9,327 nucleotides of DNA. Origin: Oscillospiraceae bacterium (GTDB taxonomy: Bacteria; Bacillota_A; Clostridia; Oscillospirales; Oscillospiraceae). Positions 1-5,791 of this stretch are shown here, in pieces (position 1 is the stretch's first letter; each line of letters starts with the position of its first letter). The notes under the pieces are model-generated. The model was given only the letters and a program-made list of their open reading frames with translations. It ran no database searches and was not told the DNA's origin. Made by a program: the position numbers and the translations under genes. Location: positions 1-9,327 of the forward strand of contig JAEDOJ010000041.1 in assembly GCA_016302015.1 (NCBI GenBank), given 5' to 3'.

Positions 1-1
1 T

Positions 2-481
2 CAGTCCACGGCGCTGTTCCGTGCCGACTGCGCCCCTCTGTCCCCCAGAGAGTATCAGACCCTGAAGCTCCTTGTCCTCCGCTCCGCCCGGGATCTTCGG
101 AGGGTTTATGAGGCCATTCCCAACCCGGATATTTCCGGCCGGCAGGAGCAGTTCTGCTACTACGGCAGGTCTCCCCGCACCCCCAGGGAATTTCTGGAGC
201 GGATCAACAGCCTGACCACCTGGCTTCTCACCGTCTTCGGCCTCCATGTGGAGGCTGTCCCCGACGTCTACGGCAACCGCCTGCAGGCGCTGTCCGAGCT
301 GGAGGATCTGCCGGACTTCCTCGCCTGTCAGGTCTACACCGCCCCGGACGGGGAGGAATGGACGCTGCGAAAGGCTCTGCGCCGCTTCCTCTGGTGCGAC
401 CGGCTCTACGGCAAGGCGCTCTGGCGCACCGCCACCGCCCTTTGGGGCAGTGAAATTCCCAACCCCTTCCATTTCCTGTAG
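2..481 (+). CDS. 3' end of an unrecognised protein (partial)
   Basis: The frame is open from the first bases of the window to a TAG at 479-481, giving about 159 residues of a protein whose start lies upstream of the window. I do not recognise the family. The visible part looks like a soluble, mostly helical globular domain rich in Arg, Leu and aromatic residues, with no membrane segment or repeat. It contains a segment reading FLERINSLTTWLLTVFG and ends in NPFHFL. Codon use (GC-rich third positions) matches the genes downstream, which supports real coding. An internal ATG at 248 exists but has no reason to be the start, since coding potential continues upstream of it. The next gene begins 33 nt after the stop on the same strand, so the two could be co-transcribed. 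Confidence 0.7.
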   Translation, partial: QSTALFRADCAPLSPREYQTLKLLVLRSARDLRRVYEAIPNPDISGRQEQFCYYGRSPRTPREFLERINSLTTWLLTVFGLHVEAVPDVYGNRLQALSELEDLPDFLACQVYTAPDGEEWTLRKALRRFLWCDRLYGKALWRTATALWGSEIPNPFHFL

Positions 482-502
482 GGATACATTATTATAAATT
501 AA

Positions 503-507
503 GGAGG
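503..507 (+). promoter_or_regulatory. ribosome binding site of the serine-hydrolase-like gene
   Basis: A GGAGG core (within AAGGAGG) lies 7 nt before the ATG at 515. It fixes the start of the secreted serine-hydrolase-like gene. Confidence 0.8.
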
Positions 508-514
508 TCGTGCC

Positions 515-1486
515 ATGCGGCGGACAGTTTGTTTGCTTTTGTGTCTTTGCCTGGTCTGCGGGCAGTGCTTTGCGGCGCAAACCGACCCTTTGAAGGAGGA
601 CATCCAGCAGTTTTTGACGGATCACTCCCTGAATGAGGAGAATTTCGCTTTTTATTTCTACAATATCTCCACCAAGGAAACCTGCGCCTACAACGAAACC
701 GCGTTTTTCCCCGTGGGAGAGCTTTGGACCCTTCCCCTGAATCTGTATTTTTATCAGCAGGAAGCCGCCGGCGCCTTCGACCCGCCGGAATACGAGCCGG
801 ATCGGGAGTATCAGATCGGCGGCATGACCCTGGACGACTGCCATTACTACAGCATCCTCAAAAATGATCTGGGCGTCTCGGAGCGGATGCGGGAGGCAGT
901 GGGCAGCGAGTCGGAGTACAAGCGTCTCCTGAATGAGTCTCTGGGGCACATTCCCGATGACCAGCTCCCGGCGACCTTCCTTCTTGACAACCAGTACAGC
1001 GCCGCCTTCCTGATGAACTGCATGGTCTATCTGGCGGAGCATCCGGCAGACTTCAAGGATCTGCTCCAGAACTACCGTCTGATTCAGTCCGGGGACGGCT
1101 TCGCCGCCTACTCCCACGTCTACGCCCTGACCCACATCATGGGGCAGGAGGAGGGCTGGCTGTGCGACGTGGCCAGGGTCAGCGCAAGTCAGGCCTATCT
1201 GCTGGTGGCCTTTGTGAAGGATGACGGCTCCGGTTCGGAGACCCTTGCCGCTTTGAATGACCTGCTCTGCGCCTATGTGGACAGCCAGAACGGCATCGTG
1301 GAAAACTCCTCCCACTCCGCCAACGTCCGGGGCGAAAACGATTTTGTTATCTCCTCCGGCGGCAAGTCCAACGACGCTCTGCTCTGGGTGGGTCTCGCCG
1401 TCGGCGCCACCGTTGTCCTGGGCGGCGGCATCGCTCTGGTCGTCGTCCTCCTTCGCCGGAAGCGGGAGGAGGATATTCCCTACTAA
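515..1486 (+). CDS. secreted, membrane-anchored beta-lactamase-fold-like protein, probably catalytically dead
   Basis: The protein has 323 residues. Residues 1-21 form a signal peptide (basic MRR, Cys/Leu-rich core, FAA before Gln) with a likely signal peptidase I site. Residues about 288-313 form one hydrophobic helix followed by a basic RRKR tail, so the bulk should face outside with the C-terminus in the cytoplasm. Residues about 40-250 follow the layout of class A beta-lactamase-like serine hydrolases: a FYFYNISTKE strand, then a helix of the pattern FFPVG-ELWT-LPLN where the family has the nucleophile motif SxxK before LPLN. Here the motif reads ELWT (residues 69-72), so both Ser and Lys are missing. 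Where the family has SDN the sequence reads KND (116-118), and where it has HKxG it reads HIMG (207-210). The fold assignment is from pattern only and the alignment is by eye. If right, this is a pseudoenzyme, perhaps binding a cell-wall ligand or partner. A terminator follows the gene. Confidence 0.6.
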   Translation: MRRTVCLLLCLCLVCGQCFAAQTDPLKEDIQQFLTDHSLNEENFAFYFYNISTKETCAYNETAFFPVGELWTLPLNLYFYQQEAAGAFDPPEYEPDREYQIGGMTLDDCHYYSILKNDLGVSERMREAVGSESEYKRLLNESLGHIPDDQLPATFLLDNQYSAAFLMNCMVYLAEHPADFKDLLQNYRLIQSGDGFAAYSHVYALTHIMGQEEGWLCDVARVSASQAYLLVAFVKDDGSGSETLAALNDLLCAYVDSQNGIVENSSHSANVRGENDFVISSGGKSNDALLWVGLAVGATVVLGGGIALVVVLLRRKREEDIPY

Positions 1487-1542
1487 AGAATCCCCTGAAG
1501 CAATCCGCAGGAATGCTTTGTGTATTTCAAGGTTCCCTAACC

Positions 1543-1577
1543 CAGCCGCCCGGTGAGTCTGCCGGACGGCTGTTTTT
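1543..1577 (+). terminator. intrinsic terminator between the serine-hydrolase-like and macrodomain genes
   Basis: The arms CAGCCGCCCGG (1543-1553) and CCGGACGGCTG (1562-1572) form an 11-bp GC-rich stem with one mismatch around an 8-nt loop, followed directly by five T (1573-1577). It should end transcription from the gene stopping at 1486. It is only 3 nt ahead of the GGAGGT ribosome binding site of the next gene, which leaves no room for a promoter between them. Confidence 0.75.
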
Positions 1578-1580
1578 CCA

Positions 1581-1586
1581 GGAGGT
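1581..1586 (+). promoter_or_regulatory. ribosome binding site of the macrodomain gene
   Basis: GGAGGT lies 6 nt before the ATG at 1593. It begins 3 nt after the T tract of the terminator, so the terminator and the translation signal of this gene are nearly adjacent. Confidence 0.75.
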
Positions 1587-1592
1587 GCGGCT

Positions 1593-2618
1593 ATGCCCTT
1601 TGAGATCGTGAGAAACGACATTACCAATATGCAGGTGGACGCCATTGTGAACACCGCAAACCCCAGGCCCGTCATCGGCTCCGGCACCGACGCCGGAATC
1701 CACGCCAAGGCCGGCCCGGCGCTGCTGGAGGCTCGAAAAAAGATCGGTGACATTTCTCCCGGCAGCTCGGCGATCACGCCGGCCTACGGTCTTGCCGCAA
1801 GGTATGTCATTCACACCGTCGGCCCGGTGTGGCAGGGCGGCGAGCACGGAGAAGAACGCCTGCTGCGGCAATGCTATGACTCCGCCCTGAACCTGGCGGT
1901 GGAGCACGGATGCGAATCCATCGCCTTTCCGTTGATTTCCACCGGGAATTACGGCTTTCCCAAGGACAGGGCTTTGCAAATTGCGATACAGGCCTTCAGC
2001 GCGTTTCTTCTGGAACAGGAGCTGCAGATTTATCTGGTGGTGTTCCGGAAGGCTGCGTTCAAGCTGTCGGAGAAGCTGTTCCGCCATGTTTCCAGTTTCA
2101 TCGACGAAAACTATGTGGAAGCCAGGGAAGCGGCGGAATACGGCGCGGATTTCAATCGGTGTTACCGCTCCGCCAACCGTCTCCGCCGGGATATGGATGT
2201 GTGTGAGCGCGCGGTTCTTGAGAAACCGCTTCCCTGTGCGCCCCAAGCAAGGTCTCTGGAAGCTATGCTGAAGCAGGCGGATGCCGGATTTACGGAAACG
2301 CTTCTGAAGCTGATTGATCAAACCGGCAAAAAGGATTCGGAAATTTACAAGAAAGCCAACATTTCCAAACAGCATTTCTCCAAAATCCGCAACAACCCGG
2401 AATATAAGCCCACCAAGCCCACCGCTATCGCTCTGGCGCTGGCGTTGGAGCTGAATTTGGATGCGACCAAAGACTTCATCGGCAGAGCAGGCTACGCCCT
2501 GAGCAACAGCAGTAAATTCGACCTCATCATCCGCTATTTCATCGAGCAGGGCAATTACAACATCATTGAGATCAATTTGGCCCTTTATGAGTTTGATCAG
2601 CCTCTGCTGGGGGCATAA
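1593..2618 (+). CDS. macrodomain (ADP-ribose-binding) protein with C-terminal helix-turn-helix-like region
   Basis: The protein has 341 residues. Residues 1-165 are a macrodomain: IVRNDIT at the N-terminus, DAIVNTAN (residues 16-23, family DaIVNaAN), a glycine-rich loop with GSGTDAGIH (29-37, family GGGVDGAIH), YVIHTVGPVW (71-80), and the phosphate-binding loop PLISTGNYGFPKD (113-125). Macrodomains bind ADP-ribose, and many remove it from proteins or nucleic acids or act on ADP-ribose derivatives; Asn20/Asn23 and Asp33 sit at the usual positions. Residues about 170-225 form a charged linker. Residues about 232-341 resemble an XRE-like DNA-binding fold: SEIYKKANISKQHFSKI (249-265) reads as helix-turn-helix, followed by a helical ALALALELNL stretch. 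This suggests a regulator or sensor responding to an ADP-ribose-type ligand, though the tail could instead bind protein. It has a good ribosome binding site. A vWA gene follows after 90 nt, and an ADP-ribosylglycohydrolase remnant lies beyond that. The macrodomain call is firm; the role of the tail is inference. Confidence 0.9.
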   Translation: MPFEIVRNDITNMQVDAIVNTANPRPVIGSGTDAGIHAKAGPALLEARKKIGDISPGSSAITPAYGLAARYVIHTVGPVWQGGEHGEERLLRQCYDSALNLAVEHGCESIAFPLISTGNYGFPKDRALQIAIQAFSAFLLEQELQIYLVVFRKAAFKLSEKLFRHVSSFIDENYVEAREAAEYGADFNRCYRSANRLRRDMDVCERAVLEKPLPCAPQARSLEAMLKQADAGFTETLLKLIDQTGKKDSEIYKKANISKQHFSKIRNNPEYKPTKPTAIALALALELNLDATKDFIGRAGYALSNSSKFDLIIRYFIEQGNYNIIEINLALYEFDQPLLGA

Positions 2619-2633
2619 AAAGTCCCCTGGCAG

Positions 2634-2665
2634 TTGACCAAAAGGCAAGAAAAATCTTCTATACT
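2634..2665 (+). promoter_or_regulatory. possible promoter of the vWA gene
   Basis: TTGACC (2634-2639) resembles a sigma-A -35 box and TATACT (2660-2665) a -10 box. The 20-nt spacer is longer than the preferred 17, so the promoter would be weak or would need an activator. It lies in the 90-nt gap between the macrodomain and vWA genes. If used, it would make the vWA and phosphatase genes partly independent of the macrodomain gene. Confidence 0.4.
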
Positions 2666-2694
2666 GTGGGTGTAAACAAAAACACACAACGTAC

Positions 2695-2700
2695 AGGAGG
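2695..2700 (+). promoter_or_regulatory. ribosome binding site of the vWA gene
   Basis: AGGAGG lies 8 nt before the ATG at 2709, a near-ideal spacing. It settles the start of the vWA gene. Confidence 0.85.
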
Positions 2701-2708
2701 TTATCTTT

Positions 2709-3356
2709 ATGAAGAAGAATTTGACGGAACTCGTGTTCCTTCTGGATCGCAGCGGCTCCATGGCAGGGCTGGAGGAGGACACCATCGGCGGCTTCAACGC
2801 CATGCTGGAAAAGCAGAAGGGGGAGCCGGGAGAGGCCATTGTTTCCACGGTGCTGTTCGACAACGAAACGCAGGTCATCCACGACCGGGCAGCCCTCGGG
2901 GAGGTTTCGCCTCTGACCCGGAAGGAGTATTATGTCCGGGGCTGCACCGCCCTGCTGGATGCGGTAGGCGGCGCCATCCACCACATCGGCAATGTCCATA
3001 AATACGCCCGTGAGGAGGATCGCCCCGAAAAAACCCTCTTCGTCATCACCACCGACGGGCTGGAAAACGCCAGCCGCCGATATTCCTACGATCAGGTGAA
3101 GGCCATGATCCAGCGGCAGAAGGAGCGCTTCGGCTGGGAATTTCTGTTCCTGGGCGCCAACATTGACGCCGCCCGGGAAGCCGCCCGCTTCGGCATCGGC
3201 GCAGACCGTGCCGCCAACTACAACGCCGACCATCAGGGCACCAGGGTGATTTACGAAGCGGTCAGCGAGACCGTCTGCAATTTCCGGGCATCCCGGCCCT
3301 TGGCGGCGGACTGGAAGGCAAGTATCGACGAGGACTACAGGAAAAGGGGTCAGTAA
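2709..3356 (+). CDS. von Willebrand factor A domain protein with intact MIDAS (TerY-like size)
   Basis: The protein has 215 residues and is almost entirely one vWA domain. The metal-ion-dependent adhesion site is complete: DRSGSM (Asp13, Ser15, Ser17; DxSxS), Thr80 in CTALLDA, and Asp116 in ITTDGLEN. Strands LTELVFLLD (5-13), AIVSTVLF (43-50) and KTLFVITTDG (108-117) fit the Rossmann-like core, and WEFLFLGANIDA (143-154) is the last core strand. There is no signal peptide or membrane helix, so it should be cytoplasmic. Stand-alone bacterial vWA proteins of this size typically act as metal-dependent scaffolds for partner proteins; TerY of tellurite/stress systems is one known example. Its partners here could be the flanking macrodomain protein and the tyrosine phosphatase, which is inference. 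Its TAA stop is followed in the same frame, without further stops, by a glycohydrolase remnant and then the phosphatase gene. Confidence 0.92.
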   Translation: MKKNLTELVFLLDRSGSMAGLEEDTIGGFNAMLEKQKGEPGEAIVSTVLFDNETQVIHDRAALGEVSPLTRKEYYVRGCTALLDAVGGAIHHIGNVHKYAREEDRPEKTLFVITTDGLENASRRYSYDQVKAMIQRQKERFGWEFLFLGANIDAAREAARFGIGADRAANYNADHQGTRVIYEAVSETVCNFRASRPLAADWKASIDEDYRKRGQ

Positions 3357-3452
3357 TACAACCTGAGCCGCGCCTGTGATGAAATTCCTCCCGATGATCC
3401 CCATGTGGAGTCCTGTCAGGAGACCGTCCCGGAGGCCATCACCGCCTTTTTG
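3357..3452 (+). pseudogene. remnant of an ADP-ribosylglycohydrolase (DraG/ARH family)
   Basis: Directly after the vWA stop, the same frame reads 32 residues beginning YNLSRACDEI, with SCQETVPEAITAFL at its end. This matches, from memory of the family, the segment of clostridial ADP-ribosylglycohydrolases that reads roughly DLSRTCDEIRP...SCQ-TVPEAI-AFLE, just upstream of the metal-binding GGDSDT motif. Nothing of the N-terminal part and no GGDSDT motif is present, so the gene has lost both sides. After AFL the match stops in this frame. One frame over, the sequence continues Glu-Ala-Glu and meets TGA at 3485-3487, compatible with a single-base loss. Such enzymes hydrolyse ADP-ribose from arginine or related targets, consistent with the neighbouring macrodomain gene. 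The remnant has no start or ribosome binding site of its own. Residue-level identification is by eye and needs a search. Confidence 0.7.
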
Positions 3453-3478
3453 AGGCGGAGCGTTCTGAGGAAAAATCG

Positions 3479-3484
3479 AAGGAG
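3479..3484 (+). promoter_or_regulatory. ribosome binding site deciding the phosphatase start
   Basis: AAGGAG lies 7 nt before the ATG at 3492. It supports the start MKKILFVCHG rather than the in-frame GTG at 3405, which has no such site and would add 29 residues from the glycohydrolase remnant. Confidence 0.85.
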
Positions 3485-3491
3485 TGATTCA

Positions 3492-3947
3492 ATGAAAAAA
3501 ATTTTGTTTGTCTGCCACGGCAATATCTGCCGGAGTCCCATGGCGGAGTTTTTCATGAAGGAGCTGGTGAAAAAGGCCGGGTTGGAGGATCAGTTCGAGA
3601 TCGCCTCCGCCGCCACCTCCGATGAGGAAATCGGCAACCCCGTGTATCCCCCGGTGCGGGCTCTGCTCAGCCAACGGAATATTTCCTGCAAGGGAAAAAC
3701 CGCCCGGCAGATAGTGCGGGCGGACTATAGGTACTATGACTATCTCATTGGCATGGATCAATGGAACCGCAGGAATCTCCTGCGCTTCTTTGACAACGAT
3801 CCCGCGGGAAAAATCTCTCTCCTGCTGGACTGGACAAAGGAAAACCGTGACGTGGCAGACCCCTGGTACACCCGGGATTTCCACGCCGCGGAGGACGACA
3901 TCCTCCGTGGCTGCACCGCTCTTTTGAAGGCGCTGCAGGAAAGATAA
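3492..3947 (+). CDS. low-molecular-weight protein tyrosine phosphatase
   Basis: The protein has 151 residues, the usual length of this cytoplasmic phosphatase family. The N-terminal strand KILFVC leads into the P-loop CHGNICRS (residues 8-15; CX5R with nucleophile Cys8 and Arg14), followed by PMAEFF as is typical. The general-acid loop is DPWY (123-126) with Asp123. The family dephosphorylates phosphotyrosine, or sometimes phosphoarginine, in proteins. Its substrate here is unknown. All key residues are present, so it should be active. The frame stays open upstream to the vWA stop at 3354-3356, but the family N-terminus and the ribosome binding site both point to 3492. It is the last gene of the + strand cluster. 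The next feature is a terminator shared with the convergent operon. Confidence 0.95.
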   Translation: MKKILFVCHGNICRSPMAEFFMKELVKKAGLEDQFEIASAATSDEEIGNPVYPPVRALLSQRNISCKGKTARQIVRADYRYYDYLIGMDQWNRRNLLRFFDNDPAGKISLLLDWTKENRDVADPWYTRDFHAAEDDILRGCTALLKALQER

Positions 3948-3977
3948 AAAGGCATCGGCTTTCGCCGATGCCCTTTT
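3946..3977. terminator. bidirectional intrinsic terminator between convergent units
   Basis: The perfect 9-bp arms GGCATCGGC (3951-3959) and GCCGATGCC (3964-3972) enclose a 4-nt TTTC loop. A run of five A (3946-3950) lies on the left and C then TTTT (3973-3977) on the right, so a U tract forms in RNA from either strand. It begins at the phosphatase stop and lies 2 nt beyond the transketolase stop, serving both genes. Confidence 0.85.
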
Positions 3978-3979
3978 GC

Positions 3980-4924
3980 TTATTTCTTCTTCAAGGCTTC
4001 CCGAACCTTGTCGCACAGGCCGTCTACGGTCAGACCGTAGGCTTCCAGGACTGCGTTTGCGGTGCCGCTGCGGCCAAACTCGTCGTTCACGCCATGACGA
4101 ACCATGGGTACGGGGCACTTCTCCATCAGCAGCTCCGCTACCGCGCTGCCCAGACCGCCGATGATGTTATGCTCTTCCGTGGTCACAATGCAGCCGGTCT
4201 CCCTGGCGGCCTTCAGCACCAGCTCCTCGTCCAGCGGCTTAATGGTATGCATATCAATCACACGGACGGACACGCCCTCGCCTGCCAGAACCTCCCGAGC
4301 CTTCAGCGCCATCTGCACCATGATGCCCGTGGCAATGACGGTCACGTCAGAGCCGTCCCCCAGTACGGCGCCCTTATCCAGCTCAAACTTGTAGCCTTCA
4401 ATTTCGTCGGTGACGATATCCACCGCCGCACGGCCCAGACGCATATAGGCAGGGCCGTCATAATTCAGCAGCGCCTCCACAGCCAGCTTCATCTCGTTGC
4501 CGTCGCAGGGGCAGATCACCTTCATACCGGGAATGGCGCGCATCAGGGCGAAGTCCTCGATGCACTGATGGGTGGCGCCGTCCTCGCCCACGGACAGGCC
4601 GCCGTGGGAGCCAACTACCTTCACATTCAGGTGGGGATAGGCGATGGAGTTCCGAACCTGCTCCCATGCTCTGCCCGCAGCGAACATGGCAAAGGTATTG
4701 GTGAAGGGCTTGAAGCCGCAGGTGGACATACCGGCGGCGACCCCGGTCATATTGCACTCGGCAATGCCCATATCGAAGAACCGCTGGGGATACTTGGCGG
4801 CAAAGCCCTTGGTCATGGTTGCGCCGGCCAGGTCGGCATCAAAAACCACCAGCTCGGGATACTTCTCTGCCAGCTCTACCAGAGCCTCGCCGTAAGCGGC
4901 ACGGGTTGCAATTTTACCAGCCAT
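3980..4924 (-). CDS. transketolase, C-terminal subunit (split transketolase)
   Basis: The protein has 314 residues and forms the pyrimidine-binding and C-terminal domains of transketolase, the ThDP enzyme moving two-carbon ketol units in the non-oxidative pentose phosphate pathway. The N-terminal domain holds ATRAAYGEAL and DMGIAECNM, with Glu56 at the position of the conserved Glu that activates the thiamine pyrimidine. The stretch SHGGLSVGEDGATHQ (106-120) and the following ALMRAIPGM are typical. The C-terminal domain includes VIDMHTIKPLD and EEHNIIGGLGS. The start MAGKIATR at 4924 is chosen because its ATG follows the upstream TAA by 1 nt and has GGAGGG (4933-4938) 8 nt ahead. An ATG at 4948 would overlap the upstream gene by 23 nt. 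It should pair with the product of the gene just upstream. It is the last gene of the operon. Confidence 0.95.
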   Translation of the reverse strand: MAGKIATRAAYGEALVELAEKYPELVVFDADLAGATMTKGFAAKYPQRFFDMGIAECNMTGVAAGMSTCGFKPFTNTFAMFAAGRAWEQVRNSIAYPHLNVKVVGSHGGLSVGEDGATHQCIEDFALMRAIPGMKVICPCDGNEMKLAVEALLNYDGPAYMRLGRAAVDIVTDEIEGYKFELDKGAVLGDGSDVTVIATGIMVQMALKAREVLAGEGVSVRVIDMHTIKPLDEELVLKAARETGCIVTTEEHNIIGGLGSAVAELLMEKCPVPMVRHGVNDEFGRSGTANAVLEAYGLTVDGLCDKVREALKKK

Positions 4925-4925
4925 A

Positions 4926-5771
4926 TTACTTGCCCTCCAATTCTGCAATCTTTGCTTCTACTTCTGCCTTGGCCTGCTCATACTGCTCGTCGTTGGGAGC
5001 CTTCCCATGCCAGCCGGCGTTATTCTCCATGAAGGAAACACCCTTGCCCTTGACGGTCTTCATCAGCACAGCGGTGGGCTTTCCCTTGCAGGCTTCCGCC
5101 TGAGCGAAGGCCTCCAGCAGCTCATCGAAGTTGTGTCCGTCCACCTTGATCACGTTCCAGTTGAAGGCTTCAAACTTCTTGTCCAGAGGCTCGGAGGGCA
5201 TAACGTCCTTCGTTGCGCCGTCAATCTGCAGGCCATTCACGTCCACGATGGCGCAGAGATTGTCCAGATTGTACTTGGCGGCAGACATGGCCGCTTCCCA
5301 GACCTGACCTTCGGCAATCTCGCCGTCGCCCAGAACCGCATAGACCCGGAAGTCCTTCTTCCCAACCTTTCCGCCCAGCGCCATTCCCACGGCGGCGGAA
5401 ATGCCCTGACCCAGAGAGCCGGTGGACATATCCACGCCCTTCACATGGCGCATTTCCGCATGGCCGGAATAGTGACCCTTAATGGAGCGGAAGAGCTTCA
5501 GATCCTCCACCGGGAAGAAGCCCCGGAGCGCCAGCACGGAGTACAGCGCGGGAGAGGTATGACCCTTGGACAGGACGAAACGGTCACGGTCAGGGTTTTG
5601 GGGGTCGGCGGGGTCAACGTTCATGACATGAAAGTAGAGGGCAGTCACGGCGTCAATGGCAGAAAGGCTGCCGCCGATGTGGCCGGAGGCTGCGGTATGA
5701 ACAGCGTCCAGCGCCAGCAACCGTGCCTTGTAGGCCATGATCTCAAGCTGCTTGCTATTTAACTTTTCCAT
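4926..5771 (-). CDS. transketolase, N-terminal subunit (split transketolase)
   Basis: The protein has 281 residues and is the pyrophosphate-binding half of transketolase. It carries SGHIGGSLS (His31), SKGHTSPALY (His71), and the ThDP/Mg motif beginning LGDGEIAEGQ (GDG at 148-150) and ending at VDVNGLQ (Asn179), the expected GDG-X(27-30)-N pattern. Phe/Trp-rich WNVIKVDGHN (205-214) and AGWHGKAP near the end are also typical. It needs the C-terminal subunit, encoded 1 nt downstream, to form active sites. Such splitting is common in Clostridia and archaea. The ATG at 5771 is preferred; AAAGGGA lies about 9 nt upstream. A TTG at 5780 in the same frame would abut that site and is unlikely. The LtaS-like gene ends 20 nt upstream, consistent with one transcript. 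Confidence 0.95.
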   Translation of the reverse strand: MEKLNSKQLEIMAYKARLLALDAVHTAASGHIGGSLSAIDAVTALYFHVMNVDPADPQNPDRDRFVLSKGHTSPALYSVLALRGFFPVEDLKLFRSIKGHYSGHAEMRHVKGVDMSTGSLGQGISAAVGMALGGKVGKKDFRVYAVLGDGEIAEGQVWEAAMSAAKYNLDNLCAIVDVNGLQIDGATKDVMPSEPLDKKFEAFNWNVIKVDGHNFDELLEAFAQAEACKGKPTAVLMKTVKGKGVSFMENNAGWHGKAPNDEQYEQAKAEVEAKIAELEGK

Positions 5772-5791
5772 TATAATCAATCCCTTTCATA

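Noticed and set aside
493..498. TATAAA as a -10 box for the gene at 515
   Set aside because: No -35-like hexamer is visible at a suitable distance inside the preceding coding region, and the gene may be read from upstream.
532..575. Lipoprotein signal (lipobox) in the Cys-rich signal peptide of the serine-hydrolase-like protein
   Set aside because: None of the cysteines has the Leu-[Ala/Ser]-[Gly/Ala] residues required before it. A signal peptidase I site near FAA fits better.
1527..3404. Long open frame of about 625 codons on the - strand under the macrodomain and vWA genes
   Set aside because: It lies antisense to two well-supported genes, has no family motifs, and is explained by GC-rich codon use on the other strand. 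The same holds for long + strand frames at 3968-5032, 5007-5762, 6440-7450 and 8021-9115.
3405..3491. Upstream GTG start for the tyrosine phosphatase
   Set aside because: It would add residues that match an ADP-ribosylglycohydrolase and has no ribosome binding site. The ATG at 3492 has one and gives the normal family N-terminus.
4925..4948. Earlier ATG for the transketolase C-terminal subunit
   Set aside because: It overlaps the preceding gene by 23 nt. The ATG at 4924 follows that gene's stop by 1 nt and has GGAGGG at good spacing.
5772..5780. TTG start for the transketolase N-terminal subunit
   Set aside because: It abuts the ribosome binding site, while the ATG at 5771 is correctly spaced.
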